From contig VGHE01000010.1 of NCBI GenBank assembly GCA_016868315.1, positions 35,160-99,159 of the forward strand: a stretch of 64,000 nt of DNA, written 5' to 3'. Source of the DNA: Betaproteobacteria bacterium. GTDB lineage: Bacteria > Bdellovibrionota_B > Oligoflexia > Silvanigrellales > Silvanigrellaceae. Below the pieces are notes generated by a model that saw only the letters and a program-made list of their open reading frames with translations, was not told the DNA's origin and did no database searches. Below, piece after piece: positions 8,209-18,376 of this stretch. The position numbers and the translations under genes were made by a program. The stretch's first letter is position 1, and every line of letters starts with the position of its first letter.

Positions 8209-9963
8209 TTAGGTGGTGGAAGATTGACCCTGGCCTGAGCGTGCGTTTACAGCTTGCGTCGCTGGTTGGGGGATTCGAGCATGTGCAGGTTGGCGAGAAC
8301 TGTCACGAGCCGCTCTCATCATCAGATTCAGGGTTCTTGAGATTGGGTTCTGTCCGTAGTGCTCGCTTTGTGCGCCTTGACTTGCAAGCTCAATCAAGAA
8401 CTCATGCTCACGTGCTCCATCTGCGCCGCTGCGAACGTTGATTTTGGCGCGCGTCAATGCCAACTGCAACAGCTGCTCTTCGTGAGGGCTCGAAACACCC
8501 AGTGCCTTGAGAGCAGCGAGAGTTTCAGGACGGCTCGCGAAGAAGGGTGACTTCTTGCGCAGCGCTCGCACAAGGAATTCCACATATTCGACGTGATGTT
8601 TTGAGACCTGGAATTGTGGGGTCAGGCTTTCCACATAAAGCTTTTCGAGGAGCTGAATTGCATAGTCGTGCAACCAGAAGTTCGGAGCCATCAGGAAAAT
8701 ATGTGCTGCGAAGCGACTGGAGTTGCTGACAATCCAGTTCGGCGGATCGCGCAGATCCTCTTCCCACTTCTGCGATGTGAGTGTGCGCAGCCACTGCCAT
8801 TGTGCGCGCGTAACAATACGTGTCTCTGGTGGATGCACTGGAAGCTGCAATGCCCACGGTGTGAATTGGCGCGCATAAACCTGTTGGTTCTGTTCAATTG
8901 CAGGGAGCAGATTGATAAAAAACTGATTGACCAAGATGGTCGCCTTGTTAGCAACCGATGGTGCTGCAGTTTGATTCTGAAATTCAACTTGAACTTGGCT
9001 GTAATCACGTTGCAACGAGCGCACGAGACCTTTGATGATCGACATGTCGGAAGCCTTTTGGCTCAGCACGCGCCGCATCAATTGCACAACTCCCTGCTCC
9101 GCTGCAGGATTCAGAACGGCCTCGCGGAAAAGTCCATCGAAGAACCATTCTGTAAAAAAGCTAAGTTGGAAAGACGACATCGCACCATCATCGAGAAAAG
9201 CTAGACAAGCATCTGCGTTGTGAAGTTTCCAAAGGTGTCCACCGAACTGCGAAGAAAGTTTGTAGGCCGCAACACCCTTTAAAGCGAGGGTGTGATCGGC
9301 TGTGCTGGAGATCTCCTGGATGATTTGATCTGGTGACGTGCCCTTGCTCCCAAGCGTTGCTGCATTGCCCAAGGCTGTGGTGATGCGGCTGACCGGAGCA
9401 AGCAAATAATCTTTCAGTTTGCTCAGTTGATCTGAGGCCGAGAACAAGCGCGCTAAGGCAGGGTCGTTTGTCTTCAAGACATTAATAAGACGGAGGCGGT
9501 CAGCGTGATTGATATCCGCACTGTCTTGTTCAAGCAGTTTGTAAACTTGCTGTGCAAAGCCCTCGGTCGAATTCAGGAACTGTCTGCGCAGGAGTGCATC
9601 GGAGTGATTTAGATAGACCTGAACTCGGCGCAAAAGGTAGGCCAGGCCACCGAGTGAGGCCTTGGGAGAAAGCCCTCCGGGAAACTGCGGATGATTTGAG
9701 AGAAAGAACAGAAGGTCTGCGCAGTCACCAACGCTGGAGGCCGTGGTGACGACCTCGATGATTCCGTTGCAGGTTGCGCAATTTAGGGAATCCGCGCTGA
9801 TTCCGTTTTCCGTGACCTGGGCGCGCACCACATCCGCAATTGTTTGCGGGCTGACTTTGCGTTCGACAAAACTCATCAAGAGCGTCGAAACGACTTGTTC
9901 CGTGGTGGGCGTGGCAAAATTGGGTGCTGCGAACTTATGCAGTTCAATTCCGTCTCGGCTCAT
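8209..9963 (-). CDS. Hypothetical large helical protein, first gene of the asnB operon
   Basis: A 584-residue protein that I do not recognise. I chose the ATG at 9963 because GAGG lies 8 bases upstream; an in-frame GTG at 9972 would add three residues. There is no signal peptide or membrane helix, so it is probably cytoplasmic. The sequence reads as nearly all alpha-helical, with short leucine-rich helices that could form a solenoid. A CATC motif (CxxC) occurs near residue 60. The last ~25 residues (after SRQPAHARIPQP) are low-complexity and disordered. It ends 14 bases before the start of asnB and is the promoter-proximal gene of the minus-strand run, divergent from pyrG. A role with AsnB or the downstream kinase/cyclase is only suggested by position. 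Confidence 0.8.
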   Translation of the reverse strand: MSRDGIELHKFAAPNFATPTTEQVVSTLLMSFVERKVSPQTIADVVRAQVTENGISADSLNCATCNGIIEVVTTASSVGDCADLLFFLSNHPQFPGGLSPKASLGGLAYLLRRVQVYLNHSDALLRRQFLNSTEGFAQQVYKLLEQDSADINHADRLRLINVLKTNDPALARLFSASDQLSKLKDYLLAPVSRITTALGNAATLGSKGTSPDQIIQEISSTADHTLALKGVAAYKLSSQFGGHLWKLHNADACLAFLDDGAMSSFQLSFFTEWFFDGLFREAVLNPAAEQGVVQLMRRVLSQKASDMSIIKGLVRSLQRDYSQVQVEFQNQTAAPSVANKATILVNQFFINLLPAIEQNQQVYARQFTPWALQLPVHPPETRIVTRAQWQWLRTLTSQKWEEDLRDPPNWIVSNSSRFAAHIFLMAPNFWLHDYAIQLLEKLYVESLTPQFQVSKHHVEYVEFLVRALRKKSPFFASRPETLAALKALGVSSPHEEQLLQLALTRAKINVRSGADGAREHEFLIELASQGAQSEHYGQNPISRTLNLMMRAARDSSRQPAHARIPQPATQAVNARSGQGQSSTT

Positions 9964-10057
9964 CGTGGGCACCTCGCATGGACGTTCACTCCGATTTTAA
10001 CAGTCCTGGCTACAGGCACACGGGCAAGAATTTCCCTTGGAAGCAGATTTAAGATAA

Positions 10058-11749
<1,692 letters not shown>

Positions 11750-11766
11750 ATTTCAGGCTGAAGAGA

Positions 11767-12336
11767 TTAAGGCGCCTGAGCCGCGAGGGCAAGGCTGTCC
11801 TCGATTTGTGCTTCATACCCAAAGTAGCTGAGCGAGAGAGCCTTCCAAACCTGATTGCCGCCGCTTGAGACCCGCTGAACTTTCAATGAAAGTCCCCGGC
11901 CGAGCTCCGGATTTCCGGAATTGAAGACAAACACTTCGCTTGCTGCGGGGGTCGCAGTCGACACTGACTTCAAGACCAGGTTTTTGTCGGGTTTTAGGGT
12001 TTTGGTTTCATTGATGGCTGTAACGAGTCCGCCGTCGCTATCGATGCTAGAATTCCAGGTTCCTTCCTTCTTGTCTTCGTTAAAAAGTACGTCGGCACTC
12101 ATGTAAATTGGATATTTCGAGCCCGCACTACCCACAAAGCTGAAAGAGTATTTGAGCTTCATTTGTTTCAGGGTTCCGCTCACGCTGCCGTCACCTCCCG
12201 CAAGATCCCTCACGCCCGACTTTTTGTCTTTGTTCAGTGTGCAGGCTGAACTGGTTAGGACGAGCACTCCTGAAAGCAGCAGACGGAGCAGAGTCAGGCT
12301 GTGTTTGTTGGCATTTCTGGTGTATGGATAGCTCAC
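11767..12336 (-). CDS. Hypothetical lipoprotein
   Basis: Starting at the GTG at 12336, which has GGAGG 8 bases upstream, the product is 189 residues with a good lipoprotein signal: basic N-region, hydrophobic LLRLLLSGVLVLT, lipobox SSAC and Cys32 as the acylated residue. An upstream start at 12438 is possible but would bury the signal. The mature part is polar and beta-rich (LKQMKLKYSFSFVGS, YPIYMSADVLFNEDKKEGTW), with Lys/Asp-rich turns and no catalytic motif I can name. The 'structure element, negative control, weight of residual' features needed for a family call are absent. It is divergent from hemL across about 95 bases and converges on pyrG. Function unknown. Confidence 0.8.
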   Translation of the reverse strand: MSYPYTRNANKHSLTLLRLLLSGVLVLTSSACTLNKDKKSGVRDLAGGDGSVSGTLKQMKLKYSFSFVGSAGSKYPIYMSADVLFNEDKKEGTWNSSIDSDGGLVTAINETKTLKPDKNLVLKSVSTATPAASEVFVFNSGNPELGRGLSLKVQRVSSGGNQVWKALSLSYFGYEAQIEDSLALAAQAP

Positions 12337-12430
12337 TTCGCTTGCCTCCGGGAGCCCGAGCTGCCTAAGGTGGCCGGGTCGCTTTAGAGAATGGCATAGA
12401 GTTTTTCGTCTTTGGAGTTTGGAGTCAAAA

Positions 12431-13720
12431 ATGAGCATGGAACGGCGTCGATCAGTAGAACTGATGCAGCGGAGCCGGAAAATTTTTCCGGGTGGCGTGA
12501 ACTCTCCGGTGCGCTCTTTTCGAAGTGTCGGGGGAGAGCCTGTGGTTTTCGCACAGGGTCAAGGCAAGCATTTGACCGACGTGGATGGCAACTCTTACGT
12601 CGACTTTTGTGGTTCTTGGGGACCCTTGATTTTGGGTTACTCGCATCCTGCAGTGCTTGCTGCGGTGCAGAAGCAAGCACTGCGCGCTCTGACCTTTGGG
12701 GCACCGAGCGAGGAGGAGGTGCTGCTGGCCGAGAAAATCCAGGAATGGATGCCAGGCATCGAAATGATGCGATTTGTGAGCAGCGGAACTGAGGCCACAA
12801 TGAGCGCTATCCGTGCGGCGCGCGCTGCAACAGGTCGCGACAAGTTCGTTAAGTTTGAGGGCTGCTACCATGGTCATTCGGATTGCCTTTTGGTGAAGGC
12901 CGGCAGCGGTTTGGCAACACTTGGGCAGGCGAGCTCTGCGGGTGTTCCGGAAGGCTGCGTTGCTGACACAATTACTGGAGTGTTCAATTCCATTGCAGGT
13001 ATCAAAGATATTTTTTCGCGCTGGGGACAAGAGATTGCAGCGGTCATTGTGGAACCGATGGCTGCAAATATGGGGCTTGTGCTCCCTGAAAAAGGCTTTC
13101 TCGAGGCACTGCGTGCGCTGTGCAGTCAGCATGGCAGTGTTCTGATATTCGATGAGGTCATGACAGGATTCCGGGTCGCGAAGGGCGGAGCAGCTGAAGC
13201 TTTTGCAGTTGAGCCCGACCTGTGGACATTTGGAAAAATTGTTGGTGGTGGACTTCCGGCAGCTGCTTATGGTGGCAAGAAAAGTGTCATGGAACACGTT
13301 GCGCCTCTCGGACGTGCTTACCAAGCAGGAACCCTCAGTGGTAATCCGCTGGCCATGGCCGCAGGTCTGGCAACGCTTCGTGAAATGGAAGCATGTGGCG
13401 CATTTGAGCGCTTGGAGGCAACGGGGCAGGGGCTTGACCGTTGTGTAGAGAGACATCTTGCATCGCACATAAAGGCAGGCCGTTTGGCATATGTGCGCAA
13501 GGCTTCTTTTTTCTGCTTTTTCTTCGGTGCCGCGCGTTTGCCAACTCACTTCAACGAGGTCACGGCGTGCGACATGAATTTGTTTAACAAGGTGTATCAC
13601 CGTTGGCTTGAACACGGAATTTACATGGGACCGAGTGGCTACGAGGTCGGCTTTTTAAGCACCCAGCATGGTTCAGATGACCTAGAGAGGCTTGTTTGTG
13701 TCGTTGCAGAGTCGCTCTGA
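12431..13720 (+). CDS. hemL: Glutamate-1-semialdehyde 2,1-aminomutase
   Basis: A 429-residue PLP enzyme that turns glutamate-1-semialdehyde into 5-aminolevulinate, so this organism makes haem by the C5 (tRNA-Glu) route. Motifs include FPGGVNSPVRSF, DFCGSWGPLILGYSHP, SSGTEATMSAIRAAR, GCYHGHSD, the cofactor-binding FDEVMTGFR, and the Schiff-base lysine Lys269 in LWTFGKIVGGGLPAAAYGG. Length fits the family. The ATG at 12431 is preferred because GGAG lies 6 bases upstream; a TTG at 12419 would add four residues. The next gene (dtd) begins about 25 bases after the stop, and the set hemL-dtd-phoR-like reads as one transcript. Confidence 0.97.
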   Translation: MSMERRRSVELMQRSRKIFPGGVNSPVRSFRSVGGEPVVFAQGQGKHLTDVDGNSYVDFCGSWGPLILGYSHPAVLAAVQKQALRALTFGAPSEEEVLLAEKIQEWMPGIEMMRFVSSGTEATMSAIRAARAATGRDKFVKFEGCYHGHSDCLLVKAGSGLATLGQASSAGVPEGCVADTITGVFNSIAGIKDIFSRWGQEIAAVIVEPMAANMGLVLPEKGFLEALRALCSQHGSVLIFDEVMTGFRVAKGGAAEAFAVEPDLWTFGKIVGGGLPAAAYGGKKSVMEHVAPLGRAYQAGTLSGNPLAMAAGLATLREMEACGAFERLEATGQGLDRCVERHLASHIKAGRLAYVRKASFFCFFFGAARLPTHFNEVTACDMNLFNKVYHRWLEHGIYMGPSGYEVGFLSTQHGSDDLERLVCVVAESL

Positions 13721-13745
13721 AGCAATTCTTTTTTCCGGTCTACGA

Positions 13746-14285
13746 ATGCGTACCGTGCTGCAGCGCTGTCGCAATGCAGAGGTGTGCGTCGAGGGAAAAT
13801 CTTGTGGAGTTATGTCGGCTGGAGTGTTGGCTCTGGTAGGCTTTGCGGCTCTTCCTGACTCATCGCCAATCAAGCCCGAGGCGGCTCTCGCGTTTCCACC
13901 TGATGAGCTGCGCAGAGCACTTGAGCCCCTGTATCAGCGCTGGTGGGATAAGGTCTCGCAGCTTCGGGTCTTCAGTGATACCCAAGGCAAAATGAATGAC
14001 TCGATTCTGCAACAATCAAGTGAATATGGCTTTTATTTGGTGAGCCAGTTCACACTCTTTGCTGACATGCGCAAAGGCAACCGACCGAGTTACACCAATG
14101 CACTCGCCTCATCAATTGCGAAGATCTGTTTCGAGTTTCTGGTGATTTTCGTTCGCAGCAAGGCTGGCGAGAGGCCGGTATACTCGGGGATTTTCGGCAC
14201 TGACATGAATGTTTCTTTTATCAACGATGGCCCTGTGACGCTGCTCTTCGACTGCTCGCTCGATGAGGGGATCGTTGCACTATGA
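13746..14285 (+). CDS. dtd: D-aminoacyl-tRNA deacylase, with an insertion
   Basis: A 179-residue protein of the Dtd fold, which removes D-amino acids (and glycine mischarged on tRNA-Ala) from tRNA. The N-terminus MRTVLQRCRNAEVCVEG matches the family start, the active-site strand reads SQFTLFADMRKGNRPSY, and the C-terminus has FGTDMNVSFINDGPVTLL with the Gly-cisPro pair. It is longer than the usual ~145 residues because of about 30 extra residues between the first strand pair and LRVFSDTQGKMN (PDSSPIKPEAALAFPPDE and what follows). The start is set by homology, since no strong ribosome site precedes the ATG. Translation may be coupled to hemL. The stop overlaps the next start (ATGA). Confidence 0.9.
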   Translation: MRTVLQRCRNAEVCVEGKSCGVMSAGVLALVGFAALPDSSPIKPEAALAFPPDELRRALEPLYQRWWDKVSQLRVFSDTQGKMNDSILQQSSEYGFYLVSQFTLFADMRKGNRPSYTNALASSIAKICFEFLVIFVRSKAGERPVYSGIFGTDMNVSFINDGPVTLLFDCSLDEGIVAL

Positions 14286-15787
14286 AGAGTCTTGCGCGCA
14301 ATTGGGAGAGAATGCTGGACGTTCTCCGAAATTCGTCTTCCTCAGCCCAGCGGTTTTTGCACAACACTGGAATTCTACTGCGTGCCGTATTGCCCCTTTC
14401 CGTTCACATGCGGATTTGGGTGTTGTTTGTTCTCGTGCTGCTCCTTGAAGAAACACTCATCAATTACATGCCTTCATTTCTTGTTTTTTTTCTGTGTGCC
14501 GCGCTCTCCTACATCATTCTTGCTCGACTTGTAGATCTGCCGCTCCGGTCGTTGCAACAACTCACACGCCAGGGTGGATTCGACCTCGGTGGAACCGTCG
14601 CAGCGGTTGAAGGTTACGATGAGTATTCTCGCCTCGCCCGTGCCATCCAAGGGATGGGTCGGCGTATGAATATGTCTATTCAGGAAGCGCGCGAACAGAA
14701 CAGCCGTATCGATGAACTTTTCAATGCGATCGGCGAGGGAGTGATTCTGTGCACACTCGATGGCAAGGTGCTCAAAATCAATCACACGGTGCGGCGTTGG
14801 CTCGAATATTATGGTGATCCTCTTGGTCGTGATTTAATTGAAGTTGTGCGCAGTGTTGAATTGAATAACCGTTTTGTTGCGTTCTTGAACCGATGTCGGC
14901 AGCAATATGCATCTGCGGATGTGGAACCAGAGGTTGTCGAATCTATTCATCTCGATGGTACCGAAGCAAAGCGCGTGCGAGCTAAAATGGTTTTGGTGCA
15001 GTCCGGGACGCAGCATCCGGTGTGCTTTGTTTTTTTGTTTGACATGAGTGACTTGCACAGGCTCGAGCAGTTTCGGCGAGAATTCTTTGCCAATGTGAGC
15101 CATGAACTTAAAACTCCGATCGCTTCCATTCGAGGCTATGCTGAGATCCTGCAAGATCAATTCTCCACGCTGGAGCCTGAAGTAATTCAGCAGTTTCTGG
15201 GTGTGATTGTGAAGAATTCGGATCAGGTTTCTACCTTGCTTCAGGATATGATTCTACTTTCCAACCTCGAGAACAGTCAGATACCACTGACACTGCGTCC
15301 CTATGACATTCGCAATGCGCTCGAGCGGGTCAAGGAGACCTTGAGTCTGAAAGCGAAAGAGGCAGGTGTCAGTGTCATTATTGATGTTGATTCGCGTGTC
15401 GATGTTGTTTTGGTCGACGGACAGCGCTTTGATTCTGTGTTGTTAAATTTGGTTGACAACGGAATCAAGTACAACCGCCGCGGAGGGTACGTAAAAGTTT
15501 GCGCACGTGTCGGTGACGATGAATGGCTGATTTACGTTGAGGACTCCGGTCTTGGGATTCCACACGCTGCGCAGCTGCGCGCATTCGAACGTTTCTATCG
15601 CGTCGACAAAAGCCACACACGCCTGGGTGGGGGCTCAGGTCTAGGTCTTGCAATTGTAAAACACGTCGTGCAGGCGCACGGGGGAGCCATCCAGCTGCGC
15701 AGCGAGCCCGGAGTGGGTACGGTGTTCACCGTATCCATTCCCCGCAACCGAACTCAAGGTCGAATTGCTGCTCTCACACCATTCTGA
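14282..15787 (+). CDS. Membrane sensor histidine kinase, PhoR-like
   Basis: A 501-residue inner-membrane kinase. Two adjacent hydrophobic helices (about residues 44-60 and 65-82) with almost no periplasmic loop resemble PhoR. A HAMP-like linker and a PAS domain (INELFNAIGEGVILCTLDGKVL type, ~140-255) follow. The dimerisation domain carries His274 in FFANVSHELKTPIASIRGY. The ATPase has LLNLVDNGIKYN, EDSGLGIP, FYRVDKSHTRLGGGSGLGLAIVKH. It overlaps dtd by four bases. No response regulator is adjacent. The closest candidate is the PhoB-like gene at 19573-20379, which sits 3.8 kb away on the other strand. Phosphate sensing is a guess from architecture; no pst or phoU genes are in the window. Confidence 0.92.
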   Translation: MKSLARNWERMLDVLRNSSSSAQRFLHNTGILLRAVLPLSVHMRIWVLFVLVLLLEETLINYMPSFLVFFLCAALSYIILARLVDLPLRSLQQLTRQGGFDLGGTVAAVEGYDEYSRLARAIQGMGRRMNMSIQEAREQNSRIDELFNAIGEGVILCTLDGKVLKINHTVRRWLEYYGDPLGRDLIEVVRSVELNNRFVAFLNRCRQQYASADVEPEVVESIHLDGTEAKRVRAKMVLVQSGTQHPVCFVFLFDMSDLHRLEQFRREFFANVSHELKTPIASIRGYAEILQDQFSTLEPEVIQQFLGVIVKNSDQVSTLLQDMILLSNLENSQIPLTLRPYDIRNALERVKETLSLKAKEAGVSVIIDVDSRVDVVLVDGQRFDSVLLNLVDNGIKYNRRGGYVKVCARVGDDEWLIYVEDSGLGIPHAAQLRAFERFYRVDKSHTRLGGGSGLGLAIVKHVVQAHGGAIQLRSEPGVGTVFTVSIPRNRTQGRIAALTPF

Positions 15788-15817
15788 GGGTTGCTCAGAG
15801 GTGAATGCGAGGCGGAG

Positions 15818-17332
15818 TTATTTCTGTGCGGTTGCACGATTTGTCACCGCACCAAAGAAGATATCGTATACGCGGCAGACTCCCTTCGTGCATCCCTGAG
15901 CTGCGAATTCTGCGCTGAGGCGAACATCGTTGGGCACAAGAGAGTCAGTGTGTTGGAGTGCTTCAGTCCGGGCAATTGGTTTGACATTTAGTCCAATCCA
16001 GCTCACCTTTTTAGCTTTGAGTGACACAAGTTCGTTGCTTTCGCTGCGGCCGTTGCCGTTCCTGTCGAACCACAGCTTGAGTTTTGCGTACGCGGGGTCA
16101 CGCGCGTCGATTCGACCATCAGCATTGGAATCGTATTGAGCAAGAGCCTCGAATCCGTCGCTTGCTTTTGCTGGGCTACGCATCTGTGTTGCATCACCAA
16201 AAAGCTCTCGTCCGTCATCGACTCGGCCATTGCCATTGAGGTCAAGAGTGAGAAAAGCTGTTGTTTTTCCATCAATCCAGCCGACCTGTTCTGGAGTTCC
16301 GTCGGCGTCCAAATCAAATTCAACTCCAGACTGAACGAGTGGAACAGTGCGAACCATTGATGCTCCGGAAAAATCGAGCACCAATGGGCTCAGCAGGTTC
16401 AGCTTTTGTGAACAGCTCTGTGAACCTTCGGCACCCTGAGAATCAATTGCAGTGATTTTGACTTCGATGCTCGCGCCAACCCAGCTATTTGGGTTTTTGA
16501 CAAACTTCTTCAACGGGAGCGCGATCTCACCAGAGTTGCGCTTCTTCAGAGAGCTGTTCTCGATTGTCACTGCTTCCATTTTGGTCTTGTCAGATTTGTT
16601 GAAAGCCTGCACCTTCCATTTGCTCGCACTGCCCTTGACGAGGAGCAAAAAGTTGTCCCCTCCGGCACGCCATAATTCGCCTGGAATTGCGTTTGGTTTG
16701 TTTGACTGCCGGGCGAGTGTGATGAGCGGATTCTGACCTGCCTCACCCTTTGGATAGTTGGCAAACTTGACCGAGTCGCACTGTGCCGTCATGGTCGGCA
16801 TTTGGGTGGGAACCGGTGTTGGAGTGATTGTTGCTGATGGATTTGGGGAGGCCAAGGGTGTCACGACGGTCTGAGCCGGAGTTGGTGCGGGTGTTTGACC
16901 ACCCGCATCTGAGTCTGCGACGGCAACAAGTTCCAAAACGCTCTGCTCAATATATCCTTCAACAAAATCTGCTGAGCCTGAATTTTCACAATCTCGCGTG
17001 AGAGAACTGCGCTGTGCTTGCACCAGGAATTGCGAACCTGATTCTGCAATCGCATCGATGATTTCGCCGGCTTTAACTTCGCAGGACATAGTCTTTCCTG
17101 CTTTGATGTTTGAGTTCACTTTAACGCGGTACTGCGGCATGTCGCCGTTGGCCTGCACCAACGAGATGACCTTCGAAGAGTCAGCGCCGTCGGGGGATTC
17201 GGGAAGTTTACCGAGCGTTTCTTTCCCATAGTAACCCTTCGCCGCTTGGGGCAGCGAAGCTGCTGTATCGCAACCGGCGACCGTACAACCGAATGCTACG
17301 AGCAAAATGTTCCGCGCAACTGGCTTGAGGAT
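15818..17332 (-). CDS. Lipoprotein with SH3-like and calcium-binding (EF-hand/RTX-type) repeats; apparent ATC start
   Basis: The open frame runs from a TAA at 17371 with no ATG, GTG or TTG before a TTG at 17305, which would give a signal lacking any positive charge. Starting instead at the ATC at 17332, with AGGAG 6 bases upstream, gives a textbook lipoprotein signal: LKPVARN, hydrophobic ILLVAFG, lipobox VAGC (Cys21). The mature protein has an SH3b-like region (~55-130), a Pro/Thr linker, a cysteine-containing beta domain, and a C-terminal block of Asp/Gly loops: DLDADGTPEQVGW, DLNGNGRVDDGRELFG, YDSNADGRIDARD, DRNGNGRSESNEL. These match the EF-hand-like calcium motifs found next to RTX proteins. 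It is probably a surface calcium-binding protein. Convergent with the kinase gene ending at 15787. Confidence 0.82.
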   Translation of the reverse strand: MLKPVARNILLVAFGCTVAGCDTAASLPQAAKGYYGKETLGKLPESPDGADSSKVISLVQANGDMPQYRVKVNSNIKAGKTMSCEVKAGEIIDAIAESGSQFLVQAQRSSLTRDCENSGSADFVEGYIEQSVLELVAVADSDAGGQTPAPTPAQTVVTPLASPNPSATITPTPVPTQMPTMTAQCDSVKFANYPKGEAGQNPLITLARQSNKPNAIPGELWRAGGDNFLLLVKGSASKWKVQAFNKSDKTKMEAVTIENSSLKKRNSGEIALPLKKFVKNPNSWVGASIEVKITAIDSQGAEGSQSCSQKLNLLSPLVLDFSGASMVRTVPLVQSGVEFDLDADGTPEQVGWIDGKTTAFLTLDLNGNGRVDDGRELFGDATQMRSPAKASDGFEALAQYDSNADGRIDARDPAYAKLKLWFDRNGNGRSESNELVSLKAKKVSWIGLNVKPIARTEALQHTDSLVPNDVRLSAEFAAQGCTKGVCRVYDIFFGAVTNRATAQK

Positions 17333-17396
17333 GTTAAACTCCTCGTCCCCATCAGCAAATTTTGCTCCTTATCGGTATCGAGAGACCGACTCTTGA

Positions 17397-18266
17397 TTAT
17401 TGATCTTTCCAGGCGGCTGCTGTTGCGCCCATACTGGCAGGATTACAGGCAAGTTTGAGTGCTGCGCGGGCGGTGTTGAGTTCTGCGATTCGCTTATTCA
17501 TCTCATCTTCGATGGGCTTAATTTCATCCTCAATCCTTTTGATATCGCCGTCAAGCGTGTTGACTTGCTCCTGCAGGCTCGTGAGCAGAGCCTGAGCATC
17601 AGCAATCAATCCGCTTTGCCCCGTTGTTGCTTGGAGGAACTGCAGGAGCTGGCGCTGTTGAGTGAGCTGGCGGTTGAGGGAAAGGAGGATTGCGTTCTTG
17701 GAGCTCAACAAAGCTGTCTTTCCATCGAGCGAAGTTTTAACATTCGCTGCTTGTGCGAGAGTCGGAATGTCCTTCCAAAACAGGCGCTGTTCGGTTGCGA
17801 ATGAAACGAGCCCGGTTGCGGTTTGCTTCTGAACCGTTAGGGCACAGTGTCCTGCGTTCAAGAGTTCGGGCACACGCGCACAGGCCTGATTTTTCACACT
17901 GAGAGCAAGGCTCTGAACTGTGAAAGGATTGAGCATCCCCGCCGGAATTCCTGCCTGAGCACCTGCGAGGGCGTTGATGGTTGATTCCACATCGCTCAGC
18001 TGTAACTTCGATGCCGTGGAGAAAGTTTGGCAGAAGATCACGTCTCCCGCGAGTGACTGCAGCGCAAATCTGGTCAAGACTGCTTCAACCCCGCCAGAAT
18101 TTGGCGCGGAAGGTGTTGTCCCGTTGTTCGGTTGACCCGGCGTTTGAGCCGTTGAGGGTGCAGGCGCATTTGAGGTGCCTGCTTTTTTGGTGCAGGCCGA
18201 TACCATCGCTAATACCAACACAGCCCCTGTGACTGCAGCTCTCGGTTGGGAAAACCACTTCAACAT
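17397..18266 (-). CDS. Lipoprotein with C-terminal coiled coil
   Basis: I start at the ATG at 18266 (GGAGG 8 bases upstream), giving 289 residues; an upstream TTG at 18362 would add 32 residues before the signal. The signal peptide ends in lipobox VSAC (Cys25). After a Pro/Thr/Asn-rich linker comes a globular part with four or five cysteines. The final ~100 residues form a long coiled coil, from LLSSKNAILLSLNRQL through EDEIKPIEDEMNKRIAELNTARAALKL. Lipid-anchored coiled coils of this kind often span part of the periplasm or bind other envelope proteins, but nothing here fixes a partner. It precedes the SH3/EF-hand lipoprotein on the same strand by about 65 bases, so the two may be co-transcribed. 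Divergent from the lipase gene. Confidence 0.8.
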   Translation of the reverse strand: MLKWFSQPRAAVTGAVLVLAMVSACTKKAGTSNAPAPSTAQTPGQPNNGTTPSAPNSGGVEAVLTRFALQSLAGDVIFCQTFSTASKLQLSDVESTINALAGAQAGIPAGMLNPFTVQSLALSVKNQACARVPELLNAGHCALTVQKQTATGLVSFATEQRLFWKDIPTLAQAANVKTSLDGKTALLSSKNAILLSLNRQLTQQRQLLQFLQATTGQSGLIADAQALLTSLQEQVNTLDGDIKRIEDEIKPIEDEMNKRIAELNTARAALKLACNPASMGATAAAWKDQ

Positions 18267-18376
18267 CAACCACCCCTCCTTCCATTTATTCTCCCAAGGT
18301 CTTTCGGCCGCCTTTTCGCAAAATTGAGTAAATTTTTTCTGAAACATTCCGATAGGTAACAATTCGGAGGTTTTGA

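Noticed and set aside
12452..13615. A 387-codon open frame on the minus strand, opposite hemL.
   Set aside because: It mirrors hemL codon structure, is rich in Cys/His/Arg with no motif or ribosome site, and hemL in the other strand is complete and clearly real.
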